A DNA stretch of 16,228 nucleotides from JBBRYK01 sp038237665 (GCA_038237665.1 JBBRYK010000063.1:1-16228); one strand, 5' to 3'. Shown: positions 7,530 through 15,181, counted from the first letter of the stretch. A program made the numbers and translations. The notes: a model not told the origin generated them from the letters alone.

Positions 7530-8501
7530 ATGTCCCTGCAGGGAAAGCGCATTGTGATGACCGGCGGCGCCGGTTTCATCGCGACGACCCTCGCCCGGCG
7601 CCTCCTCGACGAGAACGAGGTGATCGCGGTCGACAACCTGCACCGGGACGCGCTGACCGGCACCGAGCTGGCCGAGCACCCCAACCTGACGTTCGTCCAG
7701 GCCGACGTGCTCGACGCGGAGACGTTGAAGAACGTTACGCGCGGCGCTACGCACCTGGTCCACTGCGCCGGGATCGCCGGGGTCGACACGGTGCTGGCGA
7801 GCCCGGTCCGCACCATGCGCGTCAACCTGATCGGCACGTACAACACGCTGGAGGCCGCGCTGGCCACGCGTGACACGCTGGAGCGTTTCGTCGATTTCTC
7901 GACGAGCGAGGTGTTCGGGACGCACGCGATCAACTCGCGCGAGGGTCAGGTGACGACGATCGGCTCCGTGGGCGAGGCGCGCTGGACCTACGCCGTGTCC
8001 AAGCTCGCCGGCGAGCACATGGCCCATGCGTACCACGACGAGCTCGGATTGCCCACGGTCACCGTCCGGCCTTTCAACGTCTACGGCCCGGGCCAGATCG
8101 GCGGGGGCGCCATCCGCGCGTTCATCGAGGCCGCGCTCGCCGGGCAGGACCTGACCATCCACGGCGACGGCTCGCAGATCCGCGCCTGGTGCTACGTCGA
8201 CGACATGGCCGAGGCGACGTTGCTCTGCCTCGAGCGGCCCGAGGCGGTGGGACAGTCCTTCAACGTCGGCAACCCCCGTTCGGCCGTAACGATCTTCGAT
8301 CTCGCCCAGCGCATCAAGCGGCTGAGCGGCTGTCCCGGGGAGATCGTCTTCCAGCCGCTGCACTACGCCGACGTCGAGATCCGGATCCCGAACGTCGAGA
8401 AGGCTCGCGAGCAAATCGGGTTCGAGGCCCGCGTCGAGCTCGATGACGGCCTGGAAAGGACGATCGCGTGGTATCGGACCAGGGCGCTCGCATCCGCCTA
8501 G
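7530..8501 (+). CDS. NAD-dependent sugar epimerase/dehydratase (extended SDR)
   Basis: A 323-residue extended short-chain dehydrogenase/reductase. The NAD-binding loop TGGAGFIA is at residues 11-18, with Ala in place of the usual third Gly. The acidic end of strand 2 is VDNLHRD (34-40). FSTSEVFG at 123-130 supplies the active-site Ser/Thr, and Tyr154/Lys158 in YAVSK form the catalytic pair. RPFNVYGPGQ at 180-189 and the DGSQIRAWCYVDD region are typical of nucleotide-sugar epimerases, 4,6-dehydratases and UDP-glucuronate decarboxylases. The ATG at 7530 places the Rossmann loop normally; the open frame before it overlaps the SSI-like gene. The gene overlaps the aminotransferase gene by 34 nt, which suggests the pair makes a keto sugar and then an amino sugar. 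The exact nucleotide sugar is not evident. Confidence 0.92.
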   Translation: MSLQGKRIVMTGGAGFIATTLARRLLDENEVIAVDNLHRDALTGTELAEHPNLTFVQADVLDAETLKNVTRGATHLVHCAGIAGVDTVLASPVRTMRVNLIGTYNTLEAALATRDTLERFVDFSTSEVFGTHAINSREGQVTTIGSVGEARWTYAVSKLAGEHMAHAYHDELGLPTVTVRPFNVYGPGQIGGGAIRAFIEAALAGQDLTIHGDGSQIRAWCYVDDMAEATLLCLERPEAVGQSFNVGNPRSAVTIFDLAQRIKRLSGCPGEIVFQPLHYADVEIRIPNVEKAREQIGFEARVELDDGLERTIAWYRTRALASA

Positions 8502-9559
8502 CGTTTCCGGAGCTCGGCGAGGAGGAGCTCGCCGAGATCGAGGGCGTGCTCGAGTCGGGCCAGCTGACGATGGGCCCGAAGGTGCCCGAGTTCGAGGCCG
8601 AGCTCGCGCGCGCCTGCGGCGTCGAGCATGCCGTTGCGGTCTCTTCCGGGACGGCGGCGCTCCACCTGGCCGTGCTGGCGCTCGGCATCGGTCCGGGCGA
8701 CGAGGTGATCGTCCCCGCGTACACGTTCCCGGCGACGGCGAACGTCGTCGTCCTGGCCGGCGCGCGGCCCGTGCTCGTCGACGTCGATCCGGAGACGATG
8801 AACGTCGATGTCGAGCGCGTGTACGAGGCGGTCACGCCCCGGACGAAGGCCGTGCTCGCAGTCCACCTCTTCGGCCGGCCGCTCGACTGGGAGGCACTGC
8901 AGAACGCGGTTCCGCCGGAGGTGGCGCTGCTCGAGGACGCGGCCGGCGCGCTCGGCGCCCGCTGGCAGGGGATGCCGTGCGGCGGCCTCGGGCTCCTCGG
9001 CTGCCTTTCCTTCCACCCGCGCAAGATCGTCACCACCGGTGAGGGCGGCGCGGTCACGACCTCGAACGGCGAGATCGCCGACGCCATTCGCCGGTCGCGG
9101 CACCACGGGATCGAGCCCGAGGCCGAGTTCGAGATCGCAGTGCCGGCGACGAACTACCGGCTCTCCGACGTGCTCTGCGCGCTCGGGCTACCGCAGGTCC
9201 GCCGGCTCGAGGAGCTGCTCGTGCGGCGCGAAGCGCTGGCGGCCGCGTACGCCGAGCGCCTGGACGGAGTGGTCGAGACGCCGGCGGCGGACGAGGGCGA
9301 CCGGCACGGCTGGCAGGCATACGTCGTGCGCGTGGACGGCCGGGACGAGGTACTGGCGGGGCTACGCGAGCGGGGAATCGAGGCCCAGGTGGGCACCTAC
9401 GCCCTCAACCGACTGCGGGCATACGCCGACCAGGGGCCGTTCGCCGGCGCCGACCGGGCGTTCGAGCGCGCGCTGGCGCTCCCGTTCCACACGAAGCTGA
9501 CCGAGCCGGAGCTCGACCGGGTTGCGGCAGAGCTGCGCCTCCTCGTTCCCGGCCGCTAG
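8468..9559 (+). CDS. DegT/DnrJ/EryC1/StrS sugar aminotransferase
   Basis: A 363-residue PLP enzyme of the fold-type I sugar aminotransferase family, of normal length. GTAALHLA at 61-68 binds the cofactor phosphate, PAYTFPATANV lies at 83-93, LLEDAAGALGA at 154-164 supplies the Asp for the pyridine nitrogen, and SFHPRK (Lys186) followed by GEGGA carries the Schiff-base lysine. The family transfers an amino group, usually from glutamate, to a keto sugar nucleotide. The GTG start at 8468 overlaps the end of the epimerase gene by 34 nt, so translation is probably coupled. The TAG stop is followed, in the same reading frame and after only three codons, by the TetR start. It likely supplies the amino sugar used by the divergent glycan operon. 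Confidence 0.94.
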   Translation: MVSDQGARIRLAFPELGEEELAEIEGVLESGQLTMGPKVPEFEAELARACGVEHAVAVSSGTAALHLAVLALGIGPGDEVIVPAYTFPATANVVVLAGARPVLVDVDPETMNVDVERVYEAVTPRTKAVLAVHLFGRPLDWEALQNAVPPEVALLEDAAGALGARWQGMPCGGLGLLGCLSFHPRKIVTTGEGGAVTTSNGEIADAIRRSRHHGIEPEAEFEIAVPATNYRLSDVLCALGLPQVRRLEELLVRREALAAAYAERLDGVVETPAADEGDRHGWQAYVVRVDGRDEVLAGLRERGIEAQVGTYALNRLRAYADQGPFAGADRAFERALALPFHTKLTEPELDRVAAELRLLVPGR

Positions 9560-9568
9560 CTCGCGGAT

Positions 9569-10072
9569 TTGACGGCTGCGCTGGCCGAGTTTGCGGCCCG
9601 TGGCCTCCACGGGGCGTCGACCGAGACGATCGCGCGTGCGGCCGGCATCTCGCAGCCCTACGTCTTCCGGCTCTTCGGCACGAAGAAGGAGCTCTTCAAG
9701 GCGTCGGTCGCGCGCTGCCTGCGCGAGACGTTGGAGGCCTTCCAGCGGGCGGCCGAGGGCAAGCGTGGCCAGGAGGCGCTGGAGGCGATGGGAAACGAGT
9801 ACGTCGAGAACCTGATCTCCGACCGCACGCGGCTGAAGGCGCAGTTGGAGGCCTACGTCGCGTGCGACGACCCCGAGATCGGTGAGGTCGTCCGCAACGG
9901 GTTCGGCGACCTCGTCTCCTACGTCGAACGCGTTTCTGGATTGCCGAAGGCCGAGGTCAGCCGGTTCTTTGCCACGGGGATGCTGATCAACGTGATGGCT
10001 GCGATGGACCTGAGGGAATCGGATGAGCCCTGGGCAGTGCGGCTGCTCGAGGGCTGCCAGGAGAAGGGATGA
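9569..10072 (+). CDS. TetR-family transcriptional regulator, shortened N-terminus
   Basis: A 167-residue protein. The N-terminal TetR DNA-binding domain reads AALAEFAARGLHGASTETI, then ARAAGISQPYVFRLFGTKKELF, the helix-turn-helix and helix 4 region (about residues 20-43). The ligand-binding domain follows. Related regulators normally have about 8-15 more residues before AALAEFA, forming the first half of helix 1. Here the only upstream codons in frame are three plus the TAG of the aminotransferase gene, so the start must be the TTG at 9569 or later. It could be a slightly truncated but working repressor, or a clipped copy. It precedes an efflux-pump gene in the same direction, and such pairs usually have the regulator repressing the pump and responding to its substrates. 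Confidence 0.88.
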   Translation: MTAALAEFAARGLHGASTETIARAAGISQPYVFRLFGTKKELFKASVARCLRETLEAFQRAAEGKRGQEALEAMGNEYVENLISDRTRLKAQLEAYVACDDPEIGEVVRNGFGDLVSYVERVSGLPKAEVSRFFATGMLINVMAAMDLRESDEPWAVRLLEGCQEKG

Positions 10073-10086
10073 CTCCTCTCTTTTTT
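10059..10086 (+). terminator. weak possible intrinsic terminator at the TetR stop
   Basis: AGGAG (10059-10063) can pair with CTCCT (10073-10077) across a 9-nt loop that spans the TetR stop codon, and a T run follows at 10081-10086. The stem is only 5 bp, so termination would be partial at best. It would separate TetR transcription from the pump promoter. Confidence 0.3.
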
Positions 10087-10091
10087 CCGTT

Positions 10092-10108
10092 AGTAGGAAG
10101 TAACTACT
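10092..10108. promoter_or_regulatory. candidate TetR operator ahead of the efflux pump
   Basis: In an unusually AT-rich gap there is an imperfect palindrome, AGTA-AC-TACT at 10099-10108. A partly overlapping 5-bp inverted repeat also runs from AGTAG (10092-10096) to CTACT (10104-10108). TetR operators are typically short palindromes of this kind in the gap next to the regulated pump. No clear -35/-10 pair can be assigned, but the palindrome lies 20-30 nt before the start codon, where binding would block transcription. Confidence 0.45.
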
Positions 10109-10116
10109 CACTGTTT

Positions 10117-10123
10117 AGGAGGG
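10117..10123 (+). promoter_or_regulatory. strong ribosome binding site of the efflux pump
   Basis: AGGAGGG lies 4 nt ahead of the ATG at 10128. It is a near-perfect anti-16S match and the clearest one in the window, where most genes rely on overlaps or very short leaders. It fixes the pump's start. Confidence 0.8.
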
Positions 10124-10127
10124 TGAG

Positions 10128-11537
10128 ATGACCGACAAGGCCCGGACGCTCTGGACTTTTGCGATCACCTCGATCGCACTCGTCATGGTCACGCTCGACA
10201 ACCTCGTCGTGACGACGGCGCTGCCGGTCATCCGGCGCGACCTGAACGCGTCGCTCCAGGGGCTCGAGTGGACTGTGAACGCCTACACACTGACCTTCGC
10301 CGTCCTGCTCCTGACCGGAGCGGCACTCGGCGACCGCTACGGCCGCCGCCTGATGTTCGGGATCGGGCTCACGATCTTCACGCTCGCCTCGGCCGCGGCC
10401 GCGCTCGCCCCCAGCATCCAAGCGCTGATCGCCGCGCGCGCAGCGCAGGGCGTCGGCGGCGCAATCGTCACCCCGTTGACCCTGACGCTGCTCAGCGCGG
10501 CCGTCCCGGCCGAGCGCCGTGGGCTCGCGCTTGGGGCATGGGGAGGAATCGGCGGTCTCGCCGTCGCGCTCGGCCCGCTGGTCGGCGGCGCGATCGTGCA
10601 GGGGATCTCCTGGCAGTGGATCTTCTGGCTGAACGTTCCCATCGGCGTCGTCCTCGTTCCCCTGGCGCTCAGGCGCCTGGGTGAGAGCCACGGCCCGTCT
10701 GCTCGCCTCGACCTGCCCGGCCTCGGCCTGGCCAGCATCGGGCTGCTCGGCATCGTCTGGGGTCTCGTCCGCGGCAACGGCCAGGGTTGGGCCAGCGCGG
10801 AGGTCCTGAGCGTGTTGCTCGCCGGCGCGGCCGTGCTCGTCGCCTTCGTCGCCTGGGAGCTCCGCGCGCCCGCGCCGATGCTGCCGATGAGGTTCTTCCG
10901 CAACAGGACGTTCTCGCTGACGCAGGTGGCGTCGCTCGCGATGTTCTTCGGGATGTTCGGCTCGATCTTTTTGCTGGCGCAGTTCTTCCAGACCGTGCAG
11001 GGTTACTCGCCGTTCGGCTCCGGCCTGCGGATCCTGCCCTGGACGGCGATGCCGATCTTCGTGGCGCCGATCGCCGGTGCGCTCTCCGACCGGATCGGCG
11101 GCGCCCGGATCATGGCGGTCGGGCTGACGCTCCAGGCTGTCGGGCTCGGCTGGATCGCGGCGGTCTCCACCCCGACCGTCGCCTACAGCGAGCTCGTCGC
11201 GCCCTTCGTTCTCGCCGGGGTCGGCATGGCCCTGTTCTTCGCCCCGGTCGCCAACGTCGTTCTCGGCGCCGTGCGGCAGGAGGAGGAGGGGCAGGCCAGC
11301 GGGGCCACGAACGCGATTCGCGAGCTGGGAGGCGTCTTCGGGGTCGCCGTGCTCGCCTCGATCTTCGCGAGCTACGGCGGCTACGGCACCTCGCAGTCGT
11401 TCGTGCACGGGCTCACTCCGGCGATCTGGGTCGGGGCGGCCCTCGTGCTGGTCGGCGCCGCCGCGGCCTTCGCCATTCGTCGACCGCAGCGGAAACAGCG
11501 CGCCGAGGCCCGCGCGCCGGCGCTCGACGCCGCGTAG
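10128..11537 (+). CDS. DHA2-family MFS multidrug efflux transporter (EmrB/QacA type)
   Basis: A 469-residue membrane protein with about 14 predicted helices. Helix 1 is followed by LDNLVVTTALPVI, the D1 motif of the 14-helix DHA2 group. Motif A is GDRYGRRLMF at about residues 67-76, and the antiporter motif C is GLAVALGPLVGGAI near residue 145-158. A long central hydrophilic loop and a basic cytoplasmic tail (RRPQRKQR) are normal for the group. The family exports lipophilic drugs or metabolites in exchange for protons. It has its own strong ribosome binding site and is probably controlled by the upstream TetR protein through the palindrome between them. A strong hairpin follows the stop. The substrate is unknown, and a link to the adjacent glycan genes is not implied. 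Confidence 0.95.
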   Translation: MTDKARTLWTFAITSIALVMVTLDNLVVTTALPVIRRDLNASLQGLEWTVNAYTLTFAVLLLTGAALGDRYGRRLMFGIGLTIFTLASAAAALAPSIQALIAARAAQGVGGAIVTPLTLTLLSAAVPAERRGLALGAWGGIGGLAVALGPLVGGAIVQGISWQWIFWLNVPIGVVLVPLALRRLGESHGPSARLDLPGLGLASIGLLGIVWGLVRGNGQGWASAEVLSVLLAGAAVLVAFVAWELRAPAPMLPMRFFRNRTFSLTQVASLAMFFGMFGSIFLLAQFFQTVQGYSPFGSGLRILPWTAMPIFVAPIAGALSDRIGGARIMAVGLTLQAVGLGWIAAVSTPTVAYSELVAPFVLAGVGMALFFAPVANVVLGAVRQEEEGQASGATNAIRELGGVFGVAVLASIFASYGGYGTSQSFVHGLTPAIWVGAALVLVGAAAAFAIRRPQRKQRAEARAPALDAA

Positions 11538-11546
11538 ATGGAGAGT

Positions 11547-11576
11547 GCGGGGGCCGCGCAAACGCGCGGCCCCCGC
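11547..11576. terminator. bidirectional hairpin between convergent genes
   Basis: A perfect 13-bp stem (GCGGGGGCCGCGC pairing with its complement) with an AAAC loop fills the short gap between the pump stop (11537) and the stop of the convergent formamidase-like gene (11578). It has no T run on either strand, so it would act as a U-less actinobacterial-type terminator or RNA-stabilising 3' end for both transcripts. Confidence 0.8.
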
Positions 11577-11577
11577 G

Positions 11578-13278
11578 TCACCTTACGAGCGGATCCGACA
11601 GCGTCGGGTAGGAGGCCCGCCAGGAGTCGCGGACGATCGCGGCGTACCGCACGATCGTGGGCTGCGGCCGCCGGTCGACACAGCGGGTCTTCCTCGTCGC
11701 GCAGACGAGGACCGCGTTGGGATCGTTGATCCCGAACGCTTCTGCACCGACATGCCGGTACACCGCGACCCAACGCACCCGCGTGTCGCCGTGCCGTGTG
11801 ATCAGCAGGGAGACCCCGCGCCGCCCCTTCCGGGCGACGAGCGTGGCCGGTGCGGCCGGCCGCGTCAGGTCGTCGAGCGCGTTCCGCATGAACTGCTGGA
11901 GCCGCGTGTCCGCCCCGGGCAGGCCGGTGCCGTAGCTGTCGAGGCCCCAGCCGAAGCGAAGCGTCGACGCGTCGAATACCCGGGCGCCGCTGTCGGCGAT
12001 GTATCGCGTCATGTCGGCCGGCCCCTTGTCTCCCGAGCCGCCGAAGTGGAAGAACACGGTCAGGGGCGGCGTGGTGCAGCCCGGCTGGATCCCGTCCCAC
12101 TCGCCGCCGATCAGCCGCGCCACCGTGCTCCCTCCCGTGAAGCCGGTTCCACGAAACCAGGGATCGCCGAGCGACGCGTCGACGACCCGAAGATCGCTCT
12201 GGAGGCCGATCCCGCTCTGCCATTGGACGCCGAGGAGCTCACACTCCGGGCGTGGCGGGCCGAGCAGCCGGAACAGGGTCGTCTTCAGCGCCGGGTTCGG
12301 CTCGGGGTCGTTTCCGCGCACGCGGTACTCGACGACCGTTCGGCGGTTGTCCTCGTAGCGGATCTGCCAGTAGCCCGTGTTCCCGCCCATGAAAGCGAGG
12401 TTCGTCCCGGCCGCGCGCGCCGCCTCCAGCGCGTCGCGAACCCCTTTTGTCCAGTACTCGTCATGGCCGGCGGTCATGTAAAGACGGTGGCGCTGGAGCT
12501 CGCCAGGGTTCGCGTCGACGTCGACGCTCGTCGTGTAGGACACGTCGTAGCCCTCACGCTCCAGGAAGCGAACGAGCTGGTACTCCCATTCGAACAGGTC
12601 CTGCTCGCCGTGCACGTACGGCCGGTCGAAGGAGACGTGGTTCGAGCCGACGCCGTTGAAGGACGAGTAGAGGCTCCGCCCGCCCCAGCTGTCGTACGCC
12701 TGCCAGGTTGCGACCGGGGCCTGGACGAGGATCGTCGACGCGCGGCGTGGCGACTCGCGGATGATCAGCGGCACGGTCGAGCCTTGCCCCGCTGCCGAGC
12801 CGCCCGTCAGCGTCAGCTTGGCCACGTAGTACCCGCTCACCCAGTCGCTGCCGATCTGGAGGGTGTCGGTGACCGGCCAGCCCGCGCGGACGAGACCAGT
12901 CGTCTGGTCGTACGGCGGAAGGGACTGCGGCTGTCCCTGCTCGTCGCTCGTGCAACTCGGCAGGCACGTGACCAGGCGGCCGCCCTCCCCGCCGTACCAC
13001 CCCAGGCGGTACACCTTGATCCGGTACCGGGCCGCAGGCGTGGTCTGGACGTGGAAATGGACGCTGTCGCCCGGAGCAGCGCTGACCTCGGAGGTGTAAC
13101 CCTCGACGTAGCGGAAGGGCGCCTGCTCGGCGGCCCAGCCGTTGTCCCCCGGCTTGGCGTTCTCGGCGACGATCGGGTTGTCGCCACGGAACCCGGCGCT
13201 CGCCGGGTGAGCAGCGTTCCCGGCGCAGATGAGCGCCAACGTCGCAGCCGCGACGACGAAGAGAGCCCGGACGCGCAC
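11578..13278 (-). CDS. secreted N,N-dimethylformamidase-like protein
   Basis: A 566-residue protein with a Sec signal peptide (hydrophobic core about 5-19, likely cut after ASA at 26-28). An N-terminal beta-rich domain follows (about 35-175, with VYRLGWYGGEGGR). A large domain then carries conserved blocks of the N,N-dimethylformamidase large-subunit-like family: WQAYDSWGGRSLY at 192-204, TAGHDEYW at 269-276 and FMGGNTGYWQ at 296-305. A small C-terminal beta domain ends the protein. Characterised relatives are cytoplasmic iron amidohydrolases, but most homologues are uncharacterised exported proteins, so substrate and even enzymatic activity are open. The GTG at 13278 puts the signal peptide right at the start. 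Two cysteine pairs (near 105-109 and in the C-terminal domain) could form disulfides outside the cell. It runs convergent to the pump and divergent to the FkbH gene. Confidence 0.85.
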   Translation of the reverse strand: MRVRALFVVAAATLALICAGNAAHPASAGFRGDNPIVAENAKPGDNGWAAEQAPFRYVEGYTSEVSAAPGDSVHFHVQTTPAARYRIKVYRLGWYGGEGGRLVTCLPSCTSDEQGQPQSLPPYDQTTGLVRAGWPVTDTLQIGSDWVSGYYVAKLTLTGGSAAGQGSTVPLIIRESPRRASTILVQAPVATWQAYDSWGGRSLYSSFNGVGSNHVSFDRPYVHGEQDLFEWEYQLVRFLEREGYDVSYTTSVDVDANPGELQRHRLYMTAGHDEYWTKGVRDALEAARAAGTNLAFMGGNTGYWQIRYEDNRRTVVEYRVRGNDPEPNPALKTTLFRLLGPPRPECELLGVQWQSGIGLQSDLRVVDASLGDPWFRGTGFTGGSTVARLIGGEWDGIQPGCTTPPLTVFFHFGGSGDKGPADMTRYIADSGARVFDASTLRFGWGLDSYGTGLPGADTRLQQFMRNALDDLTRPAAPATLVARKGRRGVSLLITRHGDTRVRWVAVYRHVGAEAFGINDPNAVLVCATRKTRCVDRRPQPTIVRYAAIVRDSWRASYPTLSDPLVR

Positions 13279-13369
13279 CCGACGGCCACATTAGCCCGGA
13301 AACGGAAGGATTGTGTGAAGAGCGGCGTGCCCCGGCGGTGTCGGTCCATACCTCGGCTTAAATGGGGCC
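13279..13369. promoter_or_regulatory. divergent promoter region, leaderless-type boxes
   Basis: A 91-nt gap between divergent starts. On the minus strand TAATGT (13293 to 13288) fits TANNNT and lies 9 nt ahead of the GTG at 13278. On the plus strand TTAAAT at 13358-13363 lies 6 nt ahead of the GTG at 13370, the spacing expected if transcription starts at the start codon. No good -35 boxes or ribosome binding sites are seen. This is weak evidence based on hexamers only. Confidence 0.3.
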
Positions 13370-15181
13370 GTGTACCAGTTCGACTGGGCAAACCGCGTTC
13401 GCTTTGCTGCCGAGCGCGAGCTCGAAACGCCGGGCGCTTCCCGGTTGCCGCGGGGCAACGTCGAGCGCACCCTCCTCCTGAACTGGCAGGAGCACTGCAT
13501 CGAGTGCGCGCCGCCGCAGTGCTACGAGATCTGCCCGCTCTACGTCCCGCGCGCCGACCGGAAATGCGCGCGCTTCGTCTACGGCCTCTATCCGAACGAG
13601 CGGTTCTCCGGCCTCTTCGACTTCGGCGCGGACGTCCGGTTCCGCCGCTGGGCGAAGCTGGAGACCGAGCTCTACGGTGGCGGTGTTTCCGTCGACCGGC
13701 ACCGGCAGCTCGCCTCCGCGGACCACGGCGTCACGAGAGCGGTCAACGCCGTCGCGGGGCCTCTCGAGGCGCTGAACCCGCGGCGGCGGCTGAACGGCGC
13801 GCTGACAGCGGCGCGCGAAGTCGTGCTCCGCCGCCTCCCGGCGACGGACGGTTCGTACGACGACTTCGTGCTCGAGTGCTTCGCGCCCGACGATGAGCCC
13901 TTCAGGCTCGTCCTCGAGTTCGTCCGCGGCGACGCCGCCGTCTTCCGGCATTCCTTCGACATCGCGCCGGGCGCGAACTTCCACACGCTGCCGGCCGAGC
14001 GGTTCGGCGACCTCGAGCAGGGCCGCATCCTGCTCTATCCCGAGAACGACGCCGAGCGGCGGCTCGTCTTCACATGGCTCGACTTCGTCAGGTACGGAGC
14101 CTCTGCAAGCGCCGGAGGCGAGATCCCGAAGCCCGCGCCGAAGGTGAAGGTGGTCGCCTGGGATCTGGACAACACGCTCTGGCGCGGGACGCTGATCGAG
14201 GACGGGCCCGACGCCTGCGTTCTGAACGAGCCGGCCGCCGACCTCGTCCGCGCCCTGGACGAGCGCGGCATTCTCCAGACCGTCGTCTCGAAGAACACCC
14301 ACGAGGACGCCTGGCGAGTCGTCGAGCGGTGCGGCGTGGGCGAATATTTCCTCCATCCGGCGATCAGCTGGGGCCAGAAGAGCGAGAGCCTCCGCTCCGT
14401 CGCCGCCAAGCTGAACCTTGGCCTCGACTCGTTCGCGTTCATCGACGACTCGCCTTTCGAGCGCGCAGAGGTCGAGGCCGCGCTACCGATGGTGCGCGTC
14501 TACAGCGAGTCGGGGCTCGATGGCCTGCTCCGGCTTCCGGAGTTCGACGTCCCGGTCACGGAGACGAGCCGGCAGCGGCGGCGGCTGTACGCGGTCGAGG
14601 CGGAGCGCGAGCAGGTGCAGGCCTCTTTCGCGGGCGACTACGAGACCTTCCTGCGGAGCTGCGAGATGCGCATGCGGGTGTTCGTCCCGCGGTCGGGGGA
14701 GGAGGTCGAGCGCTGCCTCGAGCTGGTGCAGCGCTCGAACCAGCTCAACCTCTCGACCCGGCGGTACACGGGGGAAGAATTCCGCGAGCTGCTTGCCACC
14801 CCGGGAATCCTCGCGGTTGCGGTCGAGTGCTCGGACCGCTTCGGCGACTACGGCATCGTCGGCTTCGCCGCGGTCGACGAGCGGACCGACCCGCCGCTCG
14901 TCCTCGACTACGTCCTCTCGTGCCGCGTCGCGCAGAAGCGGGTGGAGCAGACCTTCTTCGAGTGGCTCGGCGTCCGCGAGGCCGGGCGCGGCGCCAGGCT
15001 GCTACGGGCCGGGCTCGTCGAGACGCCGCGGAACGTCGCGCTGCGACGCGTGTTCGAGCAGCTGCCGTTCCGAGCCGTCGAACGGGAGGGTTCGCAGGTG
15101 CTGCTCGAGCTGCCGCTCGAGCCGCCGACGCCGATCGGCGACGTGATTGCGCTCGAGACCGATCTCGAACGCGCGGCGTGA
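13370..15181 (+). CDS. FkbH-like HAD-IIIC protein with cysteine-rich N-terminal domain
   Basis: A 603-residue protein. Residues 1-250 are a domain with five closely spaced cysteines (Cys43, 46, 51, 55, 66; C-x2-C-x4-C-x3-C-x10-C) followed by a beta-rich stretch. Residues 259-400 are a HAD phosphatase-like domain with DLDNT (Asp265, Asp267), Ser307-Lys308, Lys337 and DDS (359-361). All four HAD motifs are therefore present. Residues 430-580 are the GNAT-like C-terminal region usual in FkbH proteins (LVQRSNQLNLSTRRY). FkbH proteins load a glyceryl unit from 1,3-bisphosphoglycerate onto a carrier protein, and related HAD-IIIC proteins occur in surface-glycan loci. The usual N-terminal part of FkbH-like proteins is SGNH-like, so the cysteine module is the odd feature. 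It might bind zinc or an iron-sulfur cluster. No carrier protein is in the window. The GTG at 13370 is the only start that keeps the full domain. Confidence 0.88.
   Translation: MYQFDWANRVRFAAERELETPGASRLPRGNVERTLLLNWQEHCIECAPPQCYEICPLYVPRADRKCARFVYGLYPNERFSGLFDFGADVRFRRWAKLETELYGGGVSVDRHRQLASADHGVTRAVNAVAGPLEALNPRRRLNGALTAAREVVLRRLPATDGSYDDFVLECFAPDDEPFRLVLEFVRGDAAVFRHSFDIAPGANFHTLPAERFGDLEQGRILLYPENDAERRLVFTWLDFVRYGASASAGGEIPKPAPKVKVVAWDLDNTLWRGTLIEDGPDACVLNEPAADLVRALDERGILQTVVSKNTHEDAWRVVERCGVGEYFLHPAISWGQKSESLRSVAAKLNLGLDSFAFIDDSPFERAEVEAALPMVRVYSESGLDGLLRLPEFDVPVTETSRQRRRLYAVEAEREQVQASFAGDYETFLRSCEMRMRVFVPRSGEEVERCLELVQRSNQLNLSTRRYTGEEFRELLATPGILAVAVECSDRFGDYGIVGFAAVDERTDPPLVLDYVLSCRVAQKRVEQTFFEWLGVREAGRGARLLRAGLVETPRNVALRRVFEQLPFRAVEREGSQVLLELPLEPPTPIGDVIALETDLERAA

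Noticed and set aside
10104..11561. 485-codon minus-strand open frame opposite the efflux pump
   Set aside because: Extremely polar, low-complexity shadow (Arg, Asp, Glu, Gln); the plus strand encodes a clear 14-helix transporter.
11545..13896. 783-codon plus-strand open frame
   Set aside because: It crosses from the antisense of the formamidase-like gene into a shadow frame of the FkbH gene; it has no motifs and a biased composition.
14074..15177. N-terminal extension of the ChbG frame
   Set aside because: The frame is open far upstream but reads as arginine-rich shadow of the FkbH gene; ChbG homology begins exactly at the GTG at 15178.
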